Assembly (NCBI GenBank): GCA_910586355.1
Contig: CAJUHJ010000018.1
Coordinates: 1-53,758, forward strand
DNA from: an uncultured Lachnospiraceae bacterium
Lineage (GTDB): Bacteria; Bacillota; Clostridia; Lachnospirales; Lachnospiraceae
Reading direction: 5' to 3'
DNA length: 53,758 bases
Made by a program: the position numbers and the translations under genes. Position 1 is the stretch's first letter. Each line of letters starts with the position of its first letter. The notes under the pieces were generated by a model that was not told the origin of the DNA, did not search any database, and worked only from the letters and a program-made list of their open reading frames with translations. This document shows positions 26,804-35,504 of this stretch, in pieces.

Positions 26804-27814
26804 TTAAAGCAGGAGGATACCATGGTTTTTACATTCGTCCTGAATGGCTTTTGGCCAGAGTGAAGACTGGACTTCTCCGATATGGGCTTTTCGTAAAAAG
26901 AACATACAAATTCTGGATTGTCCAATGCCGCCGCCGATTGTAAATGGCAGTTCCCCGTTGATTACCGCTTTTTGGAACGGCAGGCTGGCGCGATTCGTGC
27001 AGTCTGCTTTTTCAAGCTGGGAAAGCAGGGCGTCTTTATCTACCCGGATACCCATAGAAGAGATTTCAAGCGCAATGTCAAGAACAGGATAATAAATGAC
27101 AATATCCGCATTGAGCGCCCAGTCGTCATAATCGGGCGCGCGTCCGTCGTGCGGTTCGCCGTTTTTTAATTTATCTCCAATCTGCATTATGCACACAGCG
27201 CCTTTTTCTTTGGCAATCTGGTATTCGCGCTCTTTTGGCGTAAGGTCTTTATAGAGGTCTTCTAATTCGCCCGTTGTGATAAAGAAAATATCGTGCGGAA
27301 GAATTTCTTCAATATAGTCATAACGGATGGACATATATTTTTCTGTTTTCCGCAGACATTTATACACAGTTCGGACAGTTTCTTTTAAAAAGTCTAATGT
27401 ACGGTCTTCTTTGCGGATGATTTTTTCCCAATCCCACTGATCTACAAAAATAGAATGGATATTATCAGTATCCTCGTCGCGCCTTATGGCATTCATATCG
27501 GTATATATGCCTTCGCCAATCGAAAATCCGTATTTCTCAAGCGCATAGCGTTTCCATTTGGCAAGGGAATGTACCACTTCTGCCAGTTTATCATTTTGCT
27601 CTTTGATACCAAAAGAAACGGGACGTTCGACTCCGTTTAAGTTGTCGTTTAATCCGGTATCCGGATCGACAAATAAAGGCGCGGATACGCGGGAAAGATT
27701 TAACCGTTCTGATAAAAGGTTCTGGAAAAAGTCTTTCACGGTCTTTATTGCAATCTGTGTGTCATGCAGATTGAGCGCAGATTCATATCTGCTTGGAATT
27801 ATCAAGTTTTTCAT
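26804..27814 (-). CDS. asnA: Aspartate-ammonia ligase
   Basis: A 336-residue ammonia-dependent asparagine synthetase of the class II aminoacyl-tRNA synthetase fold. The ATG at 27814 is preferred over a TTG upstream because family members begin near MKNLIIPSRYESAL and AAGGA lies 10 bases before it. Conserved stretches include VVHSLAKWKR, DQWDWE, GRAPDYDDW, LEISSMGIRVD and GGGIGQSR. It follows the lytic transglycosylase gene by 13 bases on the same strand. Confidence 0.95.
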   Translation of the reverse strand: MKNLIIPSRYESALNLHDTQIAIKTVKDFFQNLLSERLNLSRVSAPLFVDPDTGLNDNLNGVERPVSFGIKEQNDKLAEVVHSLAKWKRYALEKYGFSIGEGIYTDMNAIRRDEDTDNIHSIFVDQWDWEKIIRKEDRTLDFLKETVRTVYKCLRKTEKYMSIRYDYIEEILPHDIFFITTGELEDLYKDLTPKEREYQIAKEKGAVCIMQIGDKLKNGEPHDGRAPDYDDWALNADIVIYYPVLDIALEISSMGIRVDKDALLSQLEKADCTNRASLPFQKAVINGELPFTIGGGIGQSRICMFFLRKAHIGEVQSSLWPKAIQDECKNHGILLL

Positions 27815-27827
27815 TTTTGTCACATCC

Positions 27828-28637
27828 TTATACAATTTCGGTTTTTGTCGTCAAAGATTCCGGCATGGCGCTGTTTGAGAGTGTTTCGTATGCAATATAA
27901 CTGTCCGGCAGGTTTTGCTCTTCGTCTTTTTTTTCGGTCTTTTCGGAAGAGGTTACGACGGAAAGAGATAACGCCATGGCCGTCTTGTCCTTTCCAAGCA
28001 GGGCATTTAAATGTTTCATATAATCGTCATAGGAAAAGATTTCTGTCAGAATATTTCCAGCGAGCGTATTCAAATCCTGATAGGAAACGGCGGGATCGCC
28101 TTTGACGGTGCTTTCTGCAGTATACAGGGTATTTGGGTTTGGAATTTCAACGCCCTCTGCAAGATATTGCGTAATTTTGGCAACGTAATTTTGAGTCTCT
28201 GCAAACGGCGGGATACCGCCGTATTTGTCCACGTTGTTGCTTCCGGCGTTATATGCGGCTAATGCAAGAGAAACGTTTCCGTCATATTTATCTAACATTT
28301 TGCGTATGTACTGTGCGCCGCCCATAATATTTTGATAGGGGTCATAGGAATTTGTCACGCCTAAACTTGCGGCAGTCCCAGGCATAAGCTGCATAAGTCC
28401 CTGCGCGCCGCTTCTGCTGGTGGCATTTGGATTAAAATTTGATTCCTGTTTTGTCATTGCTTTTAACAGGTCAATGGATACGCCGTAGGTCTGTGAGGCT
28501 TCGGTGTAGATTTCTTCTAATGTTTTTTCTGTTTTCAGGTAAGAAGAAAAGTCTGCGTCATATGCAGGGTTCCTTTGTATCTGGCTGGAAGCGGACACTG
28601 CAGCGTTTAAGGCTTCTAGGGCTGAAATATTCGGCAT
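27828..28637 (-). CDS. Soluble lytic murein transglycosylase (SLT domain)
   Basis: A 269-residue protein whose SLT domain lies at about 40-165. The catalytic Glu65 is in MTKQESNFNP, followed by GAQGLMQLMPGTA and LAAYNAGSNNV, all classic GH23 motifs. The ATG at 28637 is chosen because an AAAGGATG site overlaps the next upstream ATG. No signal peptide is visible, which is seen in some flagellar or spore-related SLT proteins. The C-terminal 90 residues have no recognised domain. It would cleave peptidoglycan glycan strands. Pairing with asnA is unusual and may only reflect readthrough. Confidence 0.85.
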   Translation of the reverse strand: MPNISALEALNAAVSASSQIQRNPAYDADFSSYLKTEKTLEEIYTEASQTYGVSIDLLKAMTKQESNFNPNATSRSGAQGLMQLMPGTAASLGVTNSYDPYQNIMGGAQYIRKMLDKYDGNVSLALAAYNAGSNNVDKYGGIPPFAETQNYVAKITQYLAEGVEIPNPNTLYTAESTVKGDPAVSYQDLNTLAGNILTEIFSYDDYMKHLNALLGKDKTAMALSLSVVTSSEKTEKKDEEQNLPDSYIAYETLSNSAMPESLTTKTEIV

Positions 28638-28677
28638 AGCTAAAAACATCCTTTCATTTTGTACCATTTTTCCTTGT

Positions 28678-28706
28678 AGTATAGCATATCTTTTGGGAAA
28701 AAGGAA
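28678..28706 (-). promoter_or_regulatory. Extended -10 promoter for the transglycosylase-asnA unit
   Basis: On the minus strand TGC plus TATACT (28683-28678) forms an extended -10. The -35 position, TTCCTT, is weak. The start codon lies about 40 bases downstream. Confidence 0.5.
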
Positions 28707-28716
28707 TACTTGGGGG

Positions 28717-28763
28717 TTAATTTTTAAATGTTTGATGTAGGCGGACGGACATTTAGAAATTAA
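28717..28763. repeat. 15-bp stem inverted repeat between divergent promoters
   Basis: TTAATTTTTAAATGT (28717-28731) pairs with ACATTTAGAAATTAA (28749-28763), with one G-T pair and a 17-base loop. It sits between the leftward transglycosylase promoter and the rightward azlC promoter. It is too far from any upstream gene to be an ordinary terminator, so an operator is the likely role. Confidence 0.45.
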
Positions 28764-28801
28764 TTTGGCGTTGGGAAATGTGTGGGAGTGGGATTTTTTT
28801 G

Positions 28802-28830
28802 TTGTAAATGGGGAGGGTTTTTTGTATACT
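28802..28830 (+). promoter_or_regulatory. Promoter of azlCD
   Basis: TTGTAA (28802-28807) and TATACT (28825-28830) are separated by 17 bases. The leader to the azlC start is about 90 bases. Confidence 0.55.
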
Positions 28831-28925
28831 TGGTTAGTAATGAATTTTGGGTTTTGGGCGATTAGGAGTGGGGAATTAATACAGTTTTAGAGTTATTTTA
28901 TATGTTTTAGAAAGAAGGGGATGAA

Positions 28926-29669
28926 ATGGAGCCAAAGAGAAAATATGGGTATGCAAATGCTTTTCGGGTGGCGTTTCCATATACGATTCCGGTATTTACA
29001 GGGTATTTGTTTATTGGGACTGCGTTTGGCGTGATGTTTCAGGAGAAGGGTTATAATTTTTTGTGGGCAATTTTTATGAGCATGGTTGTTTATGCTGGGA
29101 GCGGGCAGTATTTGGCGGTTAATTTTTTTGCTCCGCAGGTTGGATTTTTAAATATTATTTTTATGACGTTTATGGTGAATGTGCGCCATATTTTTTATGG
29201 CCTTTCGTTGTTGGAGCGTTTTGGAAAAATGGGAAAAAAGAGGCTTTATATGATTTTTTCTCTGACAGATGAGACGTATTCGCTGCTTTGTACTACCAAG
29301 GCGCCAAAGGGGGTTGCGGAGGATAAATTTTTATTTGCAATTGCGCTTTTAGATCAGTTTTATTGGGTGCTTGGTTCTGCGATTGGGGCTTTGGCGGGGG
29401 CGCTGATTCCGTTTGATGCAAAGGGAATTGATTTTGCAATGACGGCTTTATTTATTGTGATTTTTACAGAACAGTGGCTGTCCGGCGGAAAACGGATTCC
29501 GGCAGTAATCGGAGTGGCGTCGACGGTACTGTTTCGAATTTTATTTGGACGGGATAATTTTATTTTGCCGTCTATGATTTGTATTATGCTTTGCCTGGTT
29601 TTTGGCAGGAAGTATATCGAAAAGGATGAAGAGAAGGGAGTGGAACAGGATGCCGGTAAGTGTAGTTAA
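28926..29669 (+). CDS. azlC: AzlC-family branched-chain amino acid exporter, large subunit
   Basis: A 247-residue membrane protein with about seven helices. Family signs are AFRVAFPYTIPVFTGYLFIGTAFG-like packing at the N-terminus (residues 10-35), MSMVVYAGSGQYLAVNFF, and FMVNVRHIFYGLSLL. AzlC with AzlD exports branched-chain amino acids and their analogues. AAGGGG precedes the ATG. The small subunit gene overlaps its 3' end. Confidence 0.9.
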   Translation: MEPKRKYGYANAFRVAFPYTIPVFTGYLFIGTAFGVMFQEKGYNFLWAIFMSMVVYAGSGQYLAVNFFAPQVGFLNIIFMTFMVNVRHIFYGLSLLERFGKMGKKRLYMIFSLTDETYSLLCTTKAPKGVAEDKFLFAIALLDQFYWVLGSAIGALAGALIPFDAKGIDFAMTALFIVIFTEQWLSGGKRIPAVIGVASTVLFRILFGRDNFILPSMICIMLCLVFGRKYIEKDEEKGVEQDAGKCS

Positions 29670-29988
29670 GTCTTTGCTGATTATTGCGGTTGTGTCTGTT
29701 ACGACGTTTGCGACAAGGGCAATTCCATTTTTGATTTTTCCAAAGGGAAAAGAGATACCGCCGCTTGTAAAATATCTGGGCGGGGCGCTTCCTCCGGCAG
29801 TAATTGGGATGCTGGTGATTTATTGTTTAAAAGACGTGAATTTGTTTGCGGCGCCTTTTGCGCTGCCAGAGCTGATTGCAGGTGTTGTTGTGGTTATTTT
29901 ACATATCTGGAAGAGAAATAATCTTTTGAGTATTGGGGTTGGGACGGTGCTTTATATGGTTTTGGTGCAGGGAGTATTTGCGGGGTGA
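29650..29988 (+). CDS. azlD: AzlD-family branched-chain amino acid exporter, small subunit
   Basis: A 112-residue protein with about four helices. The ATG at 29650 is preferred over an earlier frame start because AAGGGAG lies about 9 bases before it and homologues begin near the first helix. TFATRAIPFLIFPKG and LGGALPPAVIGMLVIYCLKD are family motifs. It overlaps azlC by 20 bases, so translation is probably coupled. Confidence 0.9.
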   Translation: MPVSVVKSLLIIAVVSVTTFATRAIPFLIFPKGKEIPPLVKYLGGALPPAVIGMLVIYCLKDVNLFAAPFALPELIAGVVVVILHIWKRNNLLSIGVGTVLYMVLVQGVFAG

Positions 29989-29995
29989 CGGACGA

Positions 29996-30121
29996 AAATT
30001 TTTTTGCTTTCTGGTATCCGTCAATTTTTCCGGCATGAACGCGGCTTCCAAAAATAATGCTGTCAAATTCAGATAAAAGATCAGGGATGACGGCGTTAAA
30101 ATCTGCTGCTAAATATTTCAT
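29996..30121 (-). pseudogene. Possible flavodoxin-like gene remnant
   Basis: In the 372 bases between azlD and lysA no intact gene is seen. A minus-strand frame gives LLSEFDSIIFGSRVHAGKID then GYQKAKKF, which resembles the central strand and loop of small flavodoxins (family pattern: YDxIIFGgGvyaGkI). No matching N-terminal FMN-binding part or C-terminus is in frame. The resemblance is short and could be chance. Confidence 0.3.
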
Positions 30122-30360
30122 CGATTGGAATCCCCGGTGATGTGATGGAAAAAATGGCGACAAGGCCAATCGTATAGATAAGCACATGTTCCATGCCATT
30201 TTTTTGCTATTTCAAAGGCGGCGTCCACAACCATTTTTTGTGATTTTTTGCTTTGTCTTAACGAAATGAATTTTAAAAATGGATTCTTCTTGTCTACTTG
30301 AATTTCAGAAGTCTGTATGCTATGATTTTCCCAGTCCATCAACGGAAGGAGAAAACAAAC

Positions 30361-31632
30361 GTGAAAAAAGAACCATTTGTGACTTATGAAAAATTACAGG
30401 AAATTGTAAAAGAATATCCGACTCCGTTTCATCTTTATGATGAAAAGGGAATTCGTGAAAATGCGCAGGCAGTAAAAGAAGCTTTTGCCTGGAATCCAGG
30501 ATTCCGCGAATATTTTGCGGTAAAGGCGACGCCGAATCCATTTTTAATTCAGATTTTAAAAGAATACGGCTGTGGATGTGACTGTTCTTCTATGACGGAA
30601 CTTATGATGGCGGAAGCGCTTGGGGTGTCCGGAGAAAATATTATGTTTTCTTCTAACGATACTCCGGCAGAAGAATTTGCCTATGCGGATAAACTTGGCG
30701 CGACAATTAATTTAGATGATTTTACACATATTGAATTTTTGGAAAAAACAATTGGAAAAATTCCAGAGACGATTAGCTGCCGTTATAATCCGGGCGGTTA
30801 TTTTAAAATCAGCAATACAATCATGGATAACCCGCAGGATGCAAAATATGGGTTTACAAAAGAGCAGTTGTTTGAAGGATTTAAAATTTTAAAAGAAAAA
30901 GGCGCGAAGAAATTTGGCGTTCACGCATTTTTAGCAAGCAACACAGTAACGAATGAGTACTATCCGATATTAGCAAAAACGTTGTTTGAGACAGTTGTGG
31001 AATTAAAAGAAGCAACTGGATGCAGGATACAATTTATTAACCTTTCCGGCGGCGTGGGGATTCCTTATACGCCGGACCAGACATCGAATGATATACGCAT
31101 CATAGGAGAAGGCGTACGCAAAGTATATGAAGAAGTGTTAGTTCCGGCAGGCATGGGAGATATTGCGATTTATACAGAGATGGGACGTTTTATGATGGGG
31201 CCTTATGGACATCTGGTGACGACGGCAATCCACGAAAAGCATACGTATAAAGAATATATCGGCGTCGACGCATGCGCAGTTAATTTGATGCGCCCGGCGA
31301 TGTATGGGTCATATCATCATATTACAGTGATGGGAAAAGATAATTCTGTCTGTAACCATAAATATGATATTACCGGATCTCTCTGTGAAAATAATGACAA
31401 ATTTGCAATTGACCGTATGTTGCCTAAAATTGATATGGGCGATCTTTTGGTTATCCATGATACGGGTGCGCATGGGTTTGCAATGGGATACAATTATAAT
31501 GGAAAATTAAAATCGGCAGAAATTTTGCTAAAGGAAGATGGGAGTTTTCAGTTAATCCGTCGTGCAGAGACTCCAAAAGATTATTTTGCTACTTTTGACT
31601 GCTTTGATATTTACAATCATTTGATTCAATAA
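30361..31632 (+). CDS. lysA: Diaminopimelate decarboxylase
   Basis: A 423-residue PLP enzyme of the alanine-racemase-like fold III class, making lysine from meso-DAP. The GTG at 30361 is preferred because AAGGAG lies 9 bases before it; the upstream extension has no such site. Seen are the PLP-lysine region FAVKATPNP, the Gly-rich loop INLSGGVGIPY, and the decarboxylase C-terminus CDITGSLCEN-like segment (here YDITGSLCENND) plus GAHGFAMGYNYN. The same fold covers carboxynorspermidine and arginine decarboxylases; the SLCEN and YNYN segments support DAP, and dapF/dapL nearby agree. Confidence 0.85.
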   Translation: MKKEPFVTYEKLQEIVKEYPTPFHLYDEKGIRENAQAVKEAFAWNPGFREYFAVKATPNPFLIQILKEYGCGCDCSSMTELMMAEALGVSGENIMFSSNDTPAEEFAYADKLGATINLDDFTHIEFLEKTIGKIPETISCRYNPGGYFKISNTIMDNPQDAKYGFTKEQLFEGFKILKEKGAKKFGVHAFLASNTVTNEYYPILAKTLFETVVELKEATGCRIQFINLSGGVGIPYTPDQTSNDIRIIGEGVRKVYEEVLVPAGMGDIAIYTEMGRFMMGPYGHLVTTAIHEKHTYKEYIGVDACAVNLMRPAMYGSYHHITVMGKDNSVCNHKYDITGSLCENNDKFAIDRMLPKIDMGDLLVIHDTGAHGFAMGYNYNGKLKSAEILLKEDGSFQLIRRAETPKDYFATFDCFDIYNHLIQ

Positions 31633-31650
31633 TGTTTTCATAAAATAAAC

Positions 31651-31696
31651 AAAAACCGTTCCAATTTTTGCTGGTGCAAACTTGGGACGGTTTTTT
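31651..31696. terminator. Bidirectional terminator between lysA and a MATE gene
   Basis: AAAAACCGTTCCAA (31651-31664) pairs with TTGGGACGGTTTTT, a 14-bp stem with one G-T pair. It is flanked by an A run on the left and a T run on the right, so it serves both convergent genes. Confidence 0.8.
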
Positions 31697-31701
31697 GTAT
31701 C

Positions 31702-33057
31702 CTATATTTTTTCGCATACTGGGCGTCTGGTCAGGTTTTGTACCCAGCCGTATTGTTTATAATGTTTGTATACAACTGGAAGTTTTACAATTTCATCTAA
31801 GTTTAACAGAAAATAAACTGGCAGTACCGGCCAATGCAGTACAAATGCTGCAAAAGCGCCAATGGGAACGGTGACGCACCATAAGGTTATTGTATCGCAG
31901 ATGAGCCCAAAACGCGTATCTCCTCCGGCTGTAAATATTCCGCCAATCGTAGTCATATTTACAGACTTTCCGGCAATGTAGTAAGAACAAATGACTAACA
32001 TCCATTTTAAATATTCTTCTGCCTGCGGATTTAATGCTGCAAAGTGAAAAATAAGCGGAGAAATCAAGATTAATGCCAATCCTGTTAAAATACCGCTTAT
32101 GACTGCAACACGGCATAATTTTCCGCCGTACTGCCGCGCTTCGTCAAGTCTTCCAGCGCCAAGTTCATTTCCAACGATAATGCTGCCTCCGTTTGCAATC
32201 CCAATGCAAAAACAGATCAGAAGGTTTTTGGCAATATTGGCAATGGAATTTGCAGCTACGGCGTCGCTGCCCATGTGTCCCATAACAACAGAATACATGG
32301 TAAAACCAAGGCCCCATGCTAATTCATTGCCTATAATCGGCAGAGAATGTTTCCAGTATGTTTTAGAAAGTATACGGTCTGCGTGCAGAAAATATCTGAT
32401 TTTCAGGCGGATCCGGTTTGGCTTAAGGGAATCGACAACAGCCCATATCATTTCAACAGCTCTTGCAATTACAGTTGCAAAAGCCGCTCCTGCGATACCC
32501 ATGGCCGGAATATGAAACAGTCCAAAAATAAATACGGCATTTAACACAATATTTAATACAACAGCCGTTGAGCTAATCAGGGTGCTTTTGGCGGCATATC
32601 CGGTATTTTTCATAATACAGAGGTAAATCTGCGAAATACCTAAGAGTAAATATGTCAGGGCTGAGGTCTGTAAATAGACGACGCCTCCGTCAATCAGAGC
32701 GCGTTCCGAGGTAAATAAAAACATTAGCTGCCGGGGAAACAACAATGTTCCAAGGAAAAATAGCAAGGAAACGAATAATGCGGCGCGCAGCACAAAGGCA
32801 AGTATTTTTTCTACGGATTTTTTGTCCCCTTCACCCCAGTATTGGGAGGCAAGCATACTTGTTCCCATTGTAAAAGCGGTTAAAAATAAATTAAATACAA
32901 ACATTACCTGGCCGGCTAATGAGGCGGCGGACAATGCGTTTTGACTAATCATGCCAAGCATTACAGCATCTGAAGCGCTGACTAAAGATAGCATAAACTG
33001 CTGGAAAGCAATGGGAATTACGAGAGAAAGCGATTTTTTATAAAATCCTTGTTCCAT
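31702..33057 (-). CDS. MATE-family efflux protein
   Basis: A 451-residue antiporter with about 12 helices. MATE features include the N-terminal SLVIPIAFQQFMLSLVSASD, GTSMLASQYWGEGD, and the second-half ANSIANIAKNLLICFCIGIA with a GAGRLDEAR loop. A clean AAGGAGG site precedes the ATG. It differs clearly from the MATE protein at 16.5 kb and is nearer the branch often next to AraC regulators. It is divergent from the AraC gene, which may control it. Confidence 0.9.
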   Translation of the reverse strand: MEQGFYKKSLSLVIPIAFQQFMLSLVSASDAVMLGMISQNALSAASLAGQVMFVFNLFLTAFTMGTSMLASQYWGEGDKKSVEKILAFVLRAALFVSLLFFLGTLLFPRQLMFLFTSERALIDGGVVYLQTSALTYLLLGISQIYLCIMKNTGYAAKSTLISSTAVVLNIVLNAVFIFGLFHIPAMGIAGAAFATVIARAVEMIWAVVDSLKPNRIRLKIRYFLHADRILSKTYWKHSLPIIGNELAWGLGFTMYSVVMGHMGSDAVAANSIANIAKNLLICFCIGIANGGSIIVGNELGAGRLDEARQYGGKLCRVAVISGILTGLALILISPLIFHFAALNPQAEEYLKWMLVICSYYIAGKSVNMTTIGGIFTAGGDTRFGLICDTITLWCVTVPIGAFAAFVLHWPVLPVYFLLNLDEIVKLPVVYKHYKQYGWVQNLTRRPVCEKI

Positions 33058-33110
33058 CTGAAAATCCTCCTTTTTCTTTTTTTCTCATGGGATTATATCA
33101 CCATAAACAC

Positions 33111-33140
33111 TTGATTTTTTGCATTATTCCGCCATATAAT
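33111..33140 (+). promoter_or_regulatory. Promoter of the AraC-family gene
   Basis: TTGATT (33111-33116) and a perfect TATAAT (33135-33140) are separated by 18 bases, with the start codon 35 bases downstream. Confidence 0.6.
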
Positions 33141-33174
33141 GGTACAAAACAGTCAAAAATGATAGGAGGAGACA

Positions 33175-34116
33175 ATGATTGCATCATGTGGATGTATCAC
33201 GGACGGACAAAAAAGGGAGTTGAAAGAACATGGTTCTGTTTCATTTCCAGTGGCATGTTATGCCTGTGATCCCCAAACTGTAAATGTTCCATGGCATTGG
33301 CATGACGAACTGGAAGCGGTGATTGTAGAAAAAGGCAGCGCTGTCATTGAATTTGCTTCTGCAAAGAAAGTGGTTGCGGCTGGAAGCGGATGTTTTATCA
33401 ATGCCGGAGTGCTTCATTCGTTAAAAAGGACAAAAGATACTGAGATTATGGAACATTCCATTGTATTCCATCCGCTTTTTATTGGAGGAAGCAGGGACAG
33501 TATTTTCTGGCAGAAGTATATTCTGCCTCTGATTTCTGACTTTTCGTTTCCGGGCATTTTTTTAGATACGTCTGTTTTGTGGCAGAAAAAGATACTTTCT
33601 TTGATTCGCAAGGCGTGGGACAGCTGCGCCGCAGAAGAGATTAATTATGAAATTATTACAAGAAATGCGTTATCCGAGTGCATTGGTATTTTATGCGGGC
33701 AGCATCCCGGCGCGCAGCAAAGGTTATCGCAAAAAATGTTTCGTCAAAATGAACGTATGAAAGTCATGCTTTCGTTTATCCAGCAAAATTTTCGTGAAGA
33801 GGTTACTGTACGTCAAATTGCTTTTCGAGCGGCCATAAGTGAAAGCGAATGTATGCGCTGTTTTCGTGAGACGATTGGAATGTCGCCGATTGCCTATCTG
33901 AAAAACTATCGTTTACAGTGTGCCGCAGAACAATTGAGAACAACAGACTTGTCGGTATCTATGATTGGCGAACAGTGCGGTTTCGGAGAAATGAGTTATT
34001 TTTCCAGGGCGTTTCGCAGTCTTTATGGATGTACGCCTTCGCAGTACCGGAAGAGGAATAAAAATATCGCCCGTTTGGAATTGCTTTCTCCTTTCTTTGA
34101 TTCGGGGAGCTGTTGA
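33175..34116 (+). CDS. AraC-family transcriptional regulator with cupin domain
   Basis: A 313-residue regulator. The N-terminal cupin (about 35-150) has VPWHWHDELEAVIVEKG and GVLHSLK, typical of sugar- or effector-sensing AraC proteins. The C-terminal AraC DNA-binding domain (about 200-300) shows SECMRCFRETIGMSPIAYLK, then CGFGEMSYFSRAFRSLYGCT and PSQYR. GGAGGAG precedes the ATG. It is divergent from the MATE gene with about 115 bases between, so it may regulate that pump. Confidence 0.92.
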   Translation: MIASCGCITDGQKRELKEHGSVSFPVACYACDPQTVNVPWHWHDELEAVIVEKGSAVIEFASAKKVVAAGSGCFINAGVLHSLKRTKDTEIMEHSIVFHPLFIGGSRDSIFWQKYILPLISDFSFPGIFLDTSVLWQKKILSLIRKAWDSCAAEEINYEIITRNALSECIGILCGQHPGAQQRLSQKMFRQNERMKVMLSFIQQNFREEVTVRQIAFRAAISESECMRCFRETIGMSPIAYLKNYRLQCAAEQLRTTDLSVSMIGEQCGFGEMSYFSRAFRSLYGCTPSQYRKRNKNIARLELLSPFFDSGSC

Positions 34117-34145
34117 AATTCGTTATATTATTTTAAAAAAAACTC

Positions 34146-34174
34146 TTGTAATTTTGGCATAATTGTGCTAAGAT
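34146..34174 (+). promoter_or_regulatory. Promoter of tRNA-Leu
   Basis: TTGTAA (34146-34151), 17 bases, TAAGAT (34169-34174) with a TGC just before, i.e. an extended -10. The mature tRNA begins 30 bases downstream. Confidence 0.6.
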
Positions 34175-34203
34175 ATTTTTTGTCCTGTTAAATGGACAGA
34201 TAC

Positions 34204-34287
34204 GCCGGCGTGTCGGAATTGGCAGACGAGGCAGACTCAAAATCTGTTGGCGGCAACGTCGTATGGGTTCAAGTCCCATCGCCGGCA
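34204..34287 (+). tRNA. tRNA-Leu (anticodon CAA)
   Basis: An 84-base type II tRNA. The acceptor arm GCCGGCG pairs with CGCCGGC, discriminator A is at 34287 and CCA is not encoded. The anticodon stem GCAGA/TCTGT closes loop CTCAAAA, giving CAA, which reads UUG. A long variable arm and the T arm with GGGTTCAAGTCCC follow. The class with a long variable arm and this anticodon is leucine. Confidence 0.95.
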
Positions 34288-34296
34288 TTTTACGAT

Positions 34297-34328
34297 AAGA
34301 AGCATAGAAGAATCTATGTTTCTTTTTT
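34297..34328 (+). terminator. Intrinsic terminator after tRNA-Leu
   Basis: AAGAAGCATAGA and TCTATGTTTCTT form a 12-bp stem with one G-T pair around an AGAA loop, then TTTT. It lies 10 bases after the tRNA. Confidence 0.8.
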
Positions 34329-34382
34329 GTTTCACTGGAAATAAATCTATTTAATCGTTTTTAAGCAGGAAGGAATTAAGGA

Positions 34383-35222
34383 ATGAAGACTGCAAAAATC
34401 CCCATATTAACGAATGTTCCCATCGGAGAGGGAAGGGAACTTCCACTGTTACAATTTCCGCTTTTAACGGAATGTGGTATCGTAAAACATTGTTTTACAA
34501 CACGTCTGGGCGGTGTAAGCGAAGGAATATTTGAAAGCTTTAACCTGAGTTTTTCCAGAGGAGATAAAAGAGAATTTGTAGAAGAAAATTATCACAGACT
34601 TTCTAAGGCGCTTGATGTGGAATATGGAAGTTTTGTGTTTTCCAAACAGACACATACGACGAATGTTATTCGTGTAGGCAGAAAACATGCAGGAAACGGT
34701 ATTTTGCATACGCAGGATGTAGATGGACTGGTAACGGACGACCCGAAAGTAACGCTTGTCACGTTCTATGCAGACTGTGTGCCGTTGTATTTTGTAGATA
34801 CGGCGCACCATGCAATTGGACTTAGTCATTCTGGATGGCGTGGGACAGTCGGACGTATGGGGCGCGTTACCTTAGAAAAGATGAAACAGGAATTTGATAC
34901 AAACCCAAAAGACGTTTTATGTGCGGTCGGCCCTTCTATCTGCCAAAACTGTTATGAAGTGAGTGAGGATGTGGCGGCAGCATTTGCAGATGAATTTTTG
35001 GGGCATGAAGATGAAATACTAACGTCAAAAGGAAATGGAAAATATCTTTTAAATCTCTGGAAAGCAAACGAAATTGTTTTAACAGAAGCCGGAATACAAA
35101 AAAAACATCTTGCAGTTACAAATTTATGCACATGCTGTAACCCCGGCCTTTTATTTTCGCATCGGGCAAGCCGCGGAAAACGTGGAAATCTGGCGGCAGT
35201 TATGGCGTTAAAAAATAAATAA
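34383..35222 (+). CDS. pgeF: Purine nucleoside phosphorylase of the YfiH/laccase-domain family
   Basis: A 279-residue single-domain protein. Family motifs are FTTRLGGVSEG, SKQTHTTNV, TFYADCVPLYF, HSGWRGTVG and CAVGPSICQNCYEV, with zinc-binding His/Cys in HTTNV, ADCVP and the HSGW loop. The family was long called polyphenol oxidase or laccase-like; members cleave purine nucleosides phosphorolytically and edit peptidoglycan precursors (PgeF). GGAAGGAAT precedes the ATG. It is followed 15 bases later by the small DUF1905-like gene. Confidence 0.88.
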   Translation: MKTAKIPILTNVPIGEGRELPLLQFPLLTECGIVKHCFTTRLGGVSEGIFESFNLSFSRGDKREFVEENYHRLSKALDVEYGSFVFSKQTHTTNVIRVGRKHAGNGILHTQDVDGLVTDDPKVTLVTFYADCVPLYFVDTAHHAIGLSHSGWRGTVGRMGRVTLEKMKQEFDTNPKDVLCAVGPSICQNCYEVSEDVAAAFADEFLGHEDEILTSKGNGKYLLNLWKANEIVLTEAGIQKKHLAVTNLCTCCNPGLLFSHRASRGKRGNLAAVMALKNK

Positions 35223-35237
35223 AGCGGAGTAAATCAA

Positions 35238-35504
35238 ATGTCACAAAAAATATACGAATACGATTCTGAAATTTACGAAGTAAAGGATAAAGGCGGCGCT
35301 TACGTTGTATTTCCCTATGATGTAAGAAAAGAATTTCAAGCCGGGCGCGCTAAAGTACACGTTGAATTTGACGGCGAACCATACGACGGAAGCGTTGTCA
35401 ATATGGGCATAAAAAATCCGGACGGCTCAATCTGTTATATCATTGGAATCCGAAAAGACATTCGAAAAAAATCGGCAAACATTTTGGAGACAAAGTTCAC
35501 ATAA
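35238..35504 (+). CDS. DUF1905-like protein, 3' end frameshifted
   Basis: An 88-residue product resembling the small DUF1905 beta-barrel family: AYVVFPYDVRKEFQAGRAKV, then FDGEPYDGSVVNMGIKNPDG. The frame changes at a run of seven A (35465-35471). With eight A it would continue as IRKKIGKHFGDKVHITV to a TAG at 35522-35524, the normal family ending; as written it ends in an unrelated tail (KKSANILETKFT). Either the gene is newly broken, the A run is a sequencing slip, or transcriptional slippage restores the frame. The function of the family is unknown. The gene follows pgeF closely and may be cotranscribed. Confidence 0.75.
   Translation: MSQKIYEYDSEIYEVKDKGGAYVVFPYDVRKEFQAGRAKVHVEFDGEPYDGSVVNMGIKNPDGSICYIIGIRKDIRKKSANILETKFT

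Noticed and set aside
30118..30342. 74-codon leftward ORF before lysA
   Set aside because: No start signal and no recognisable features; it overlaps the lysA ribosome-site region only in part.
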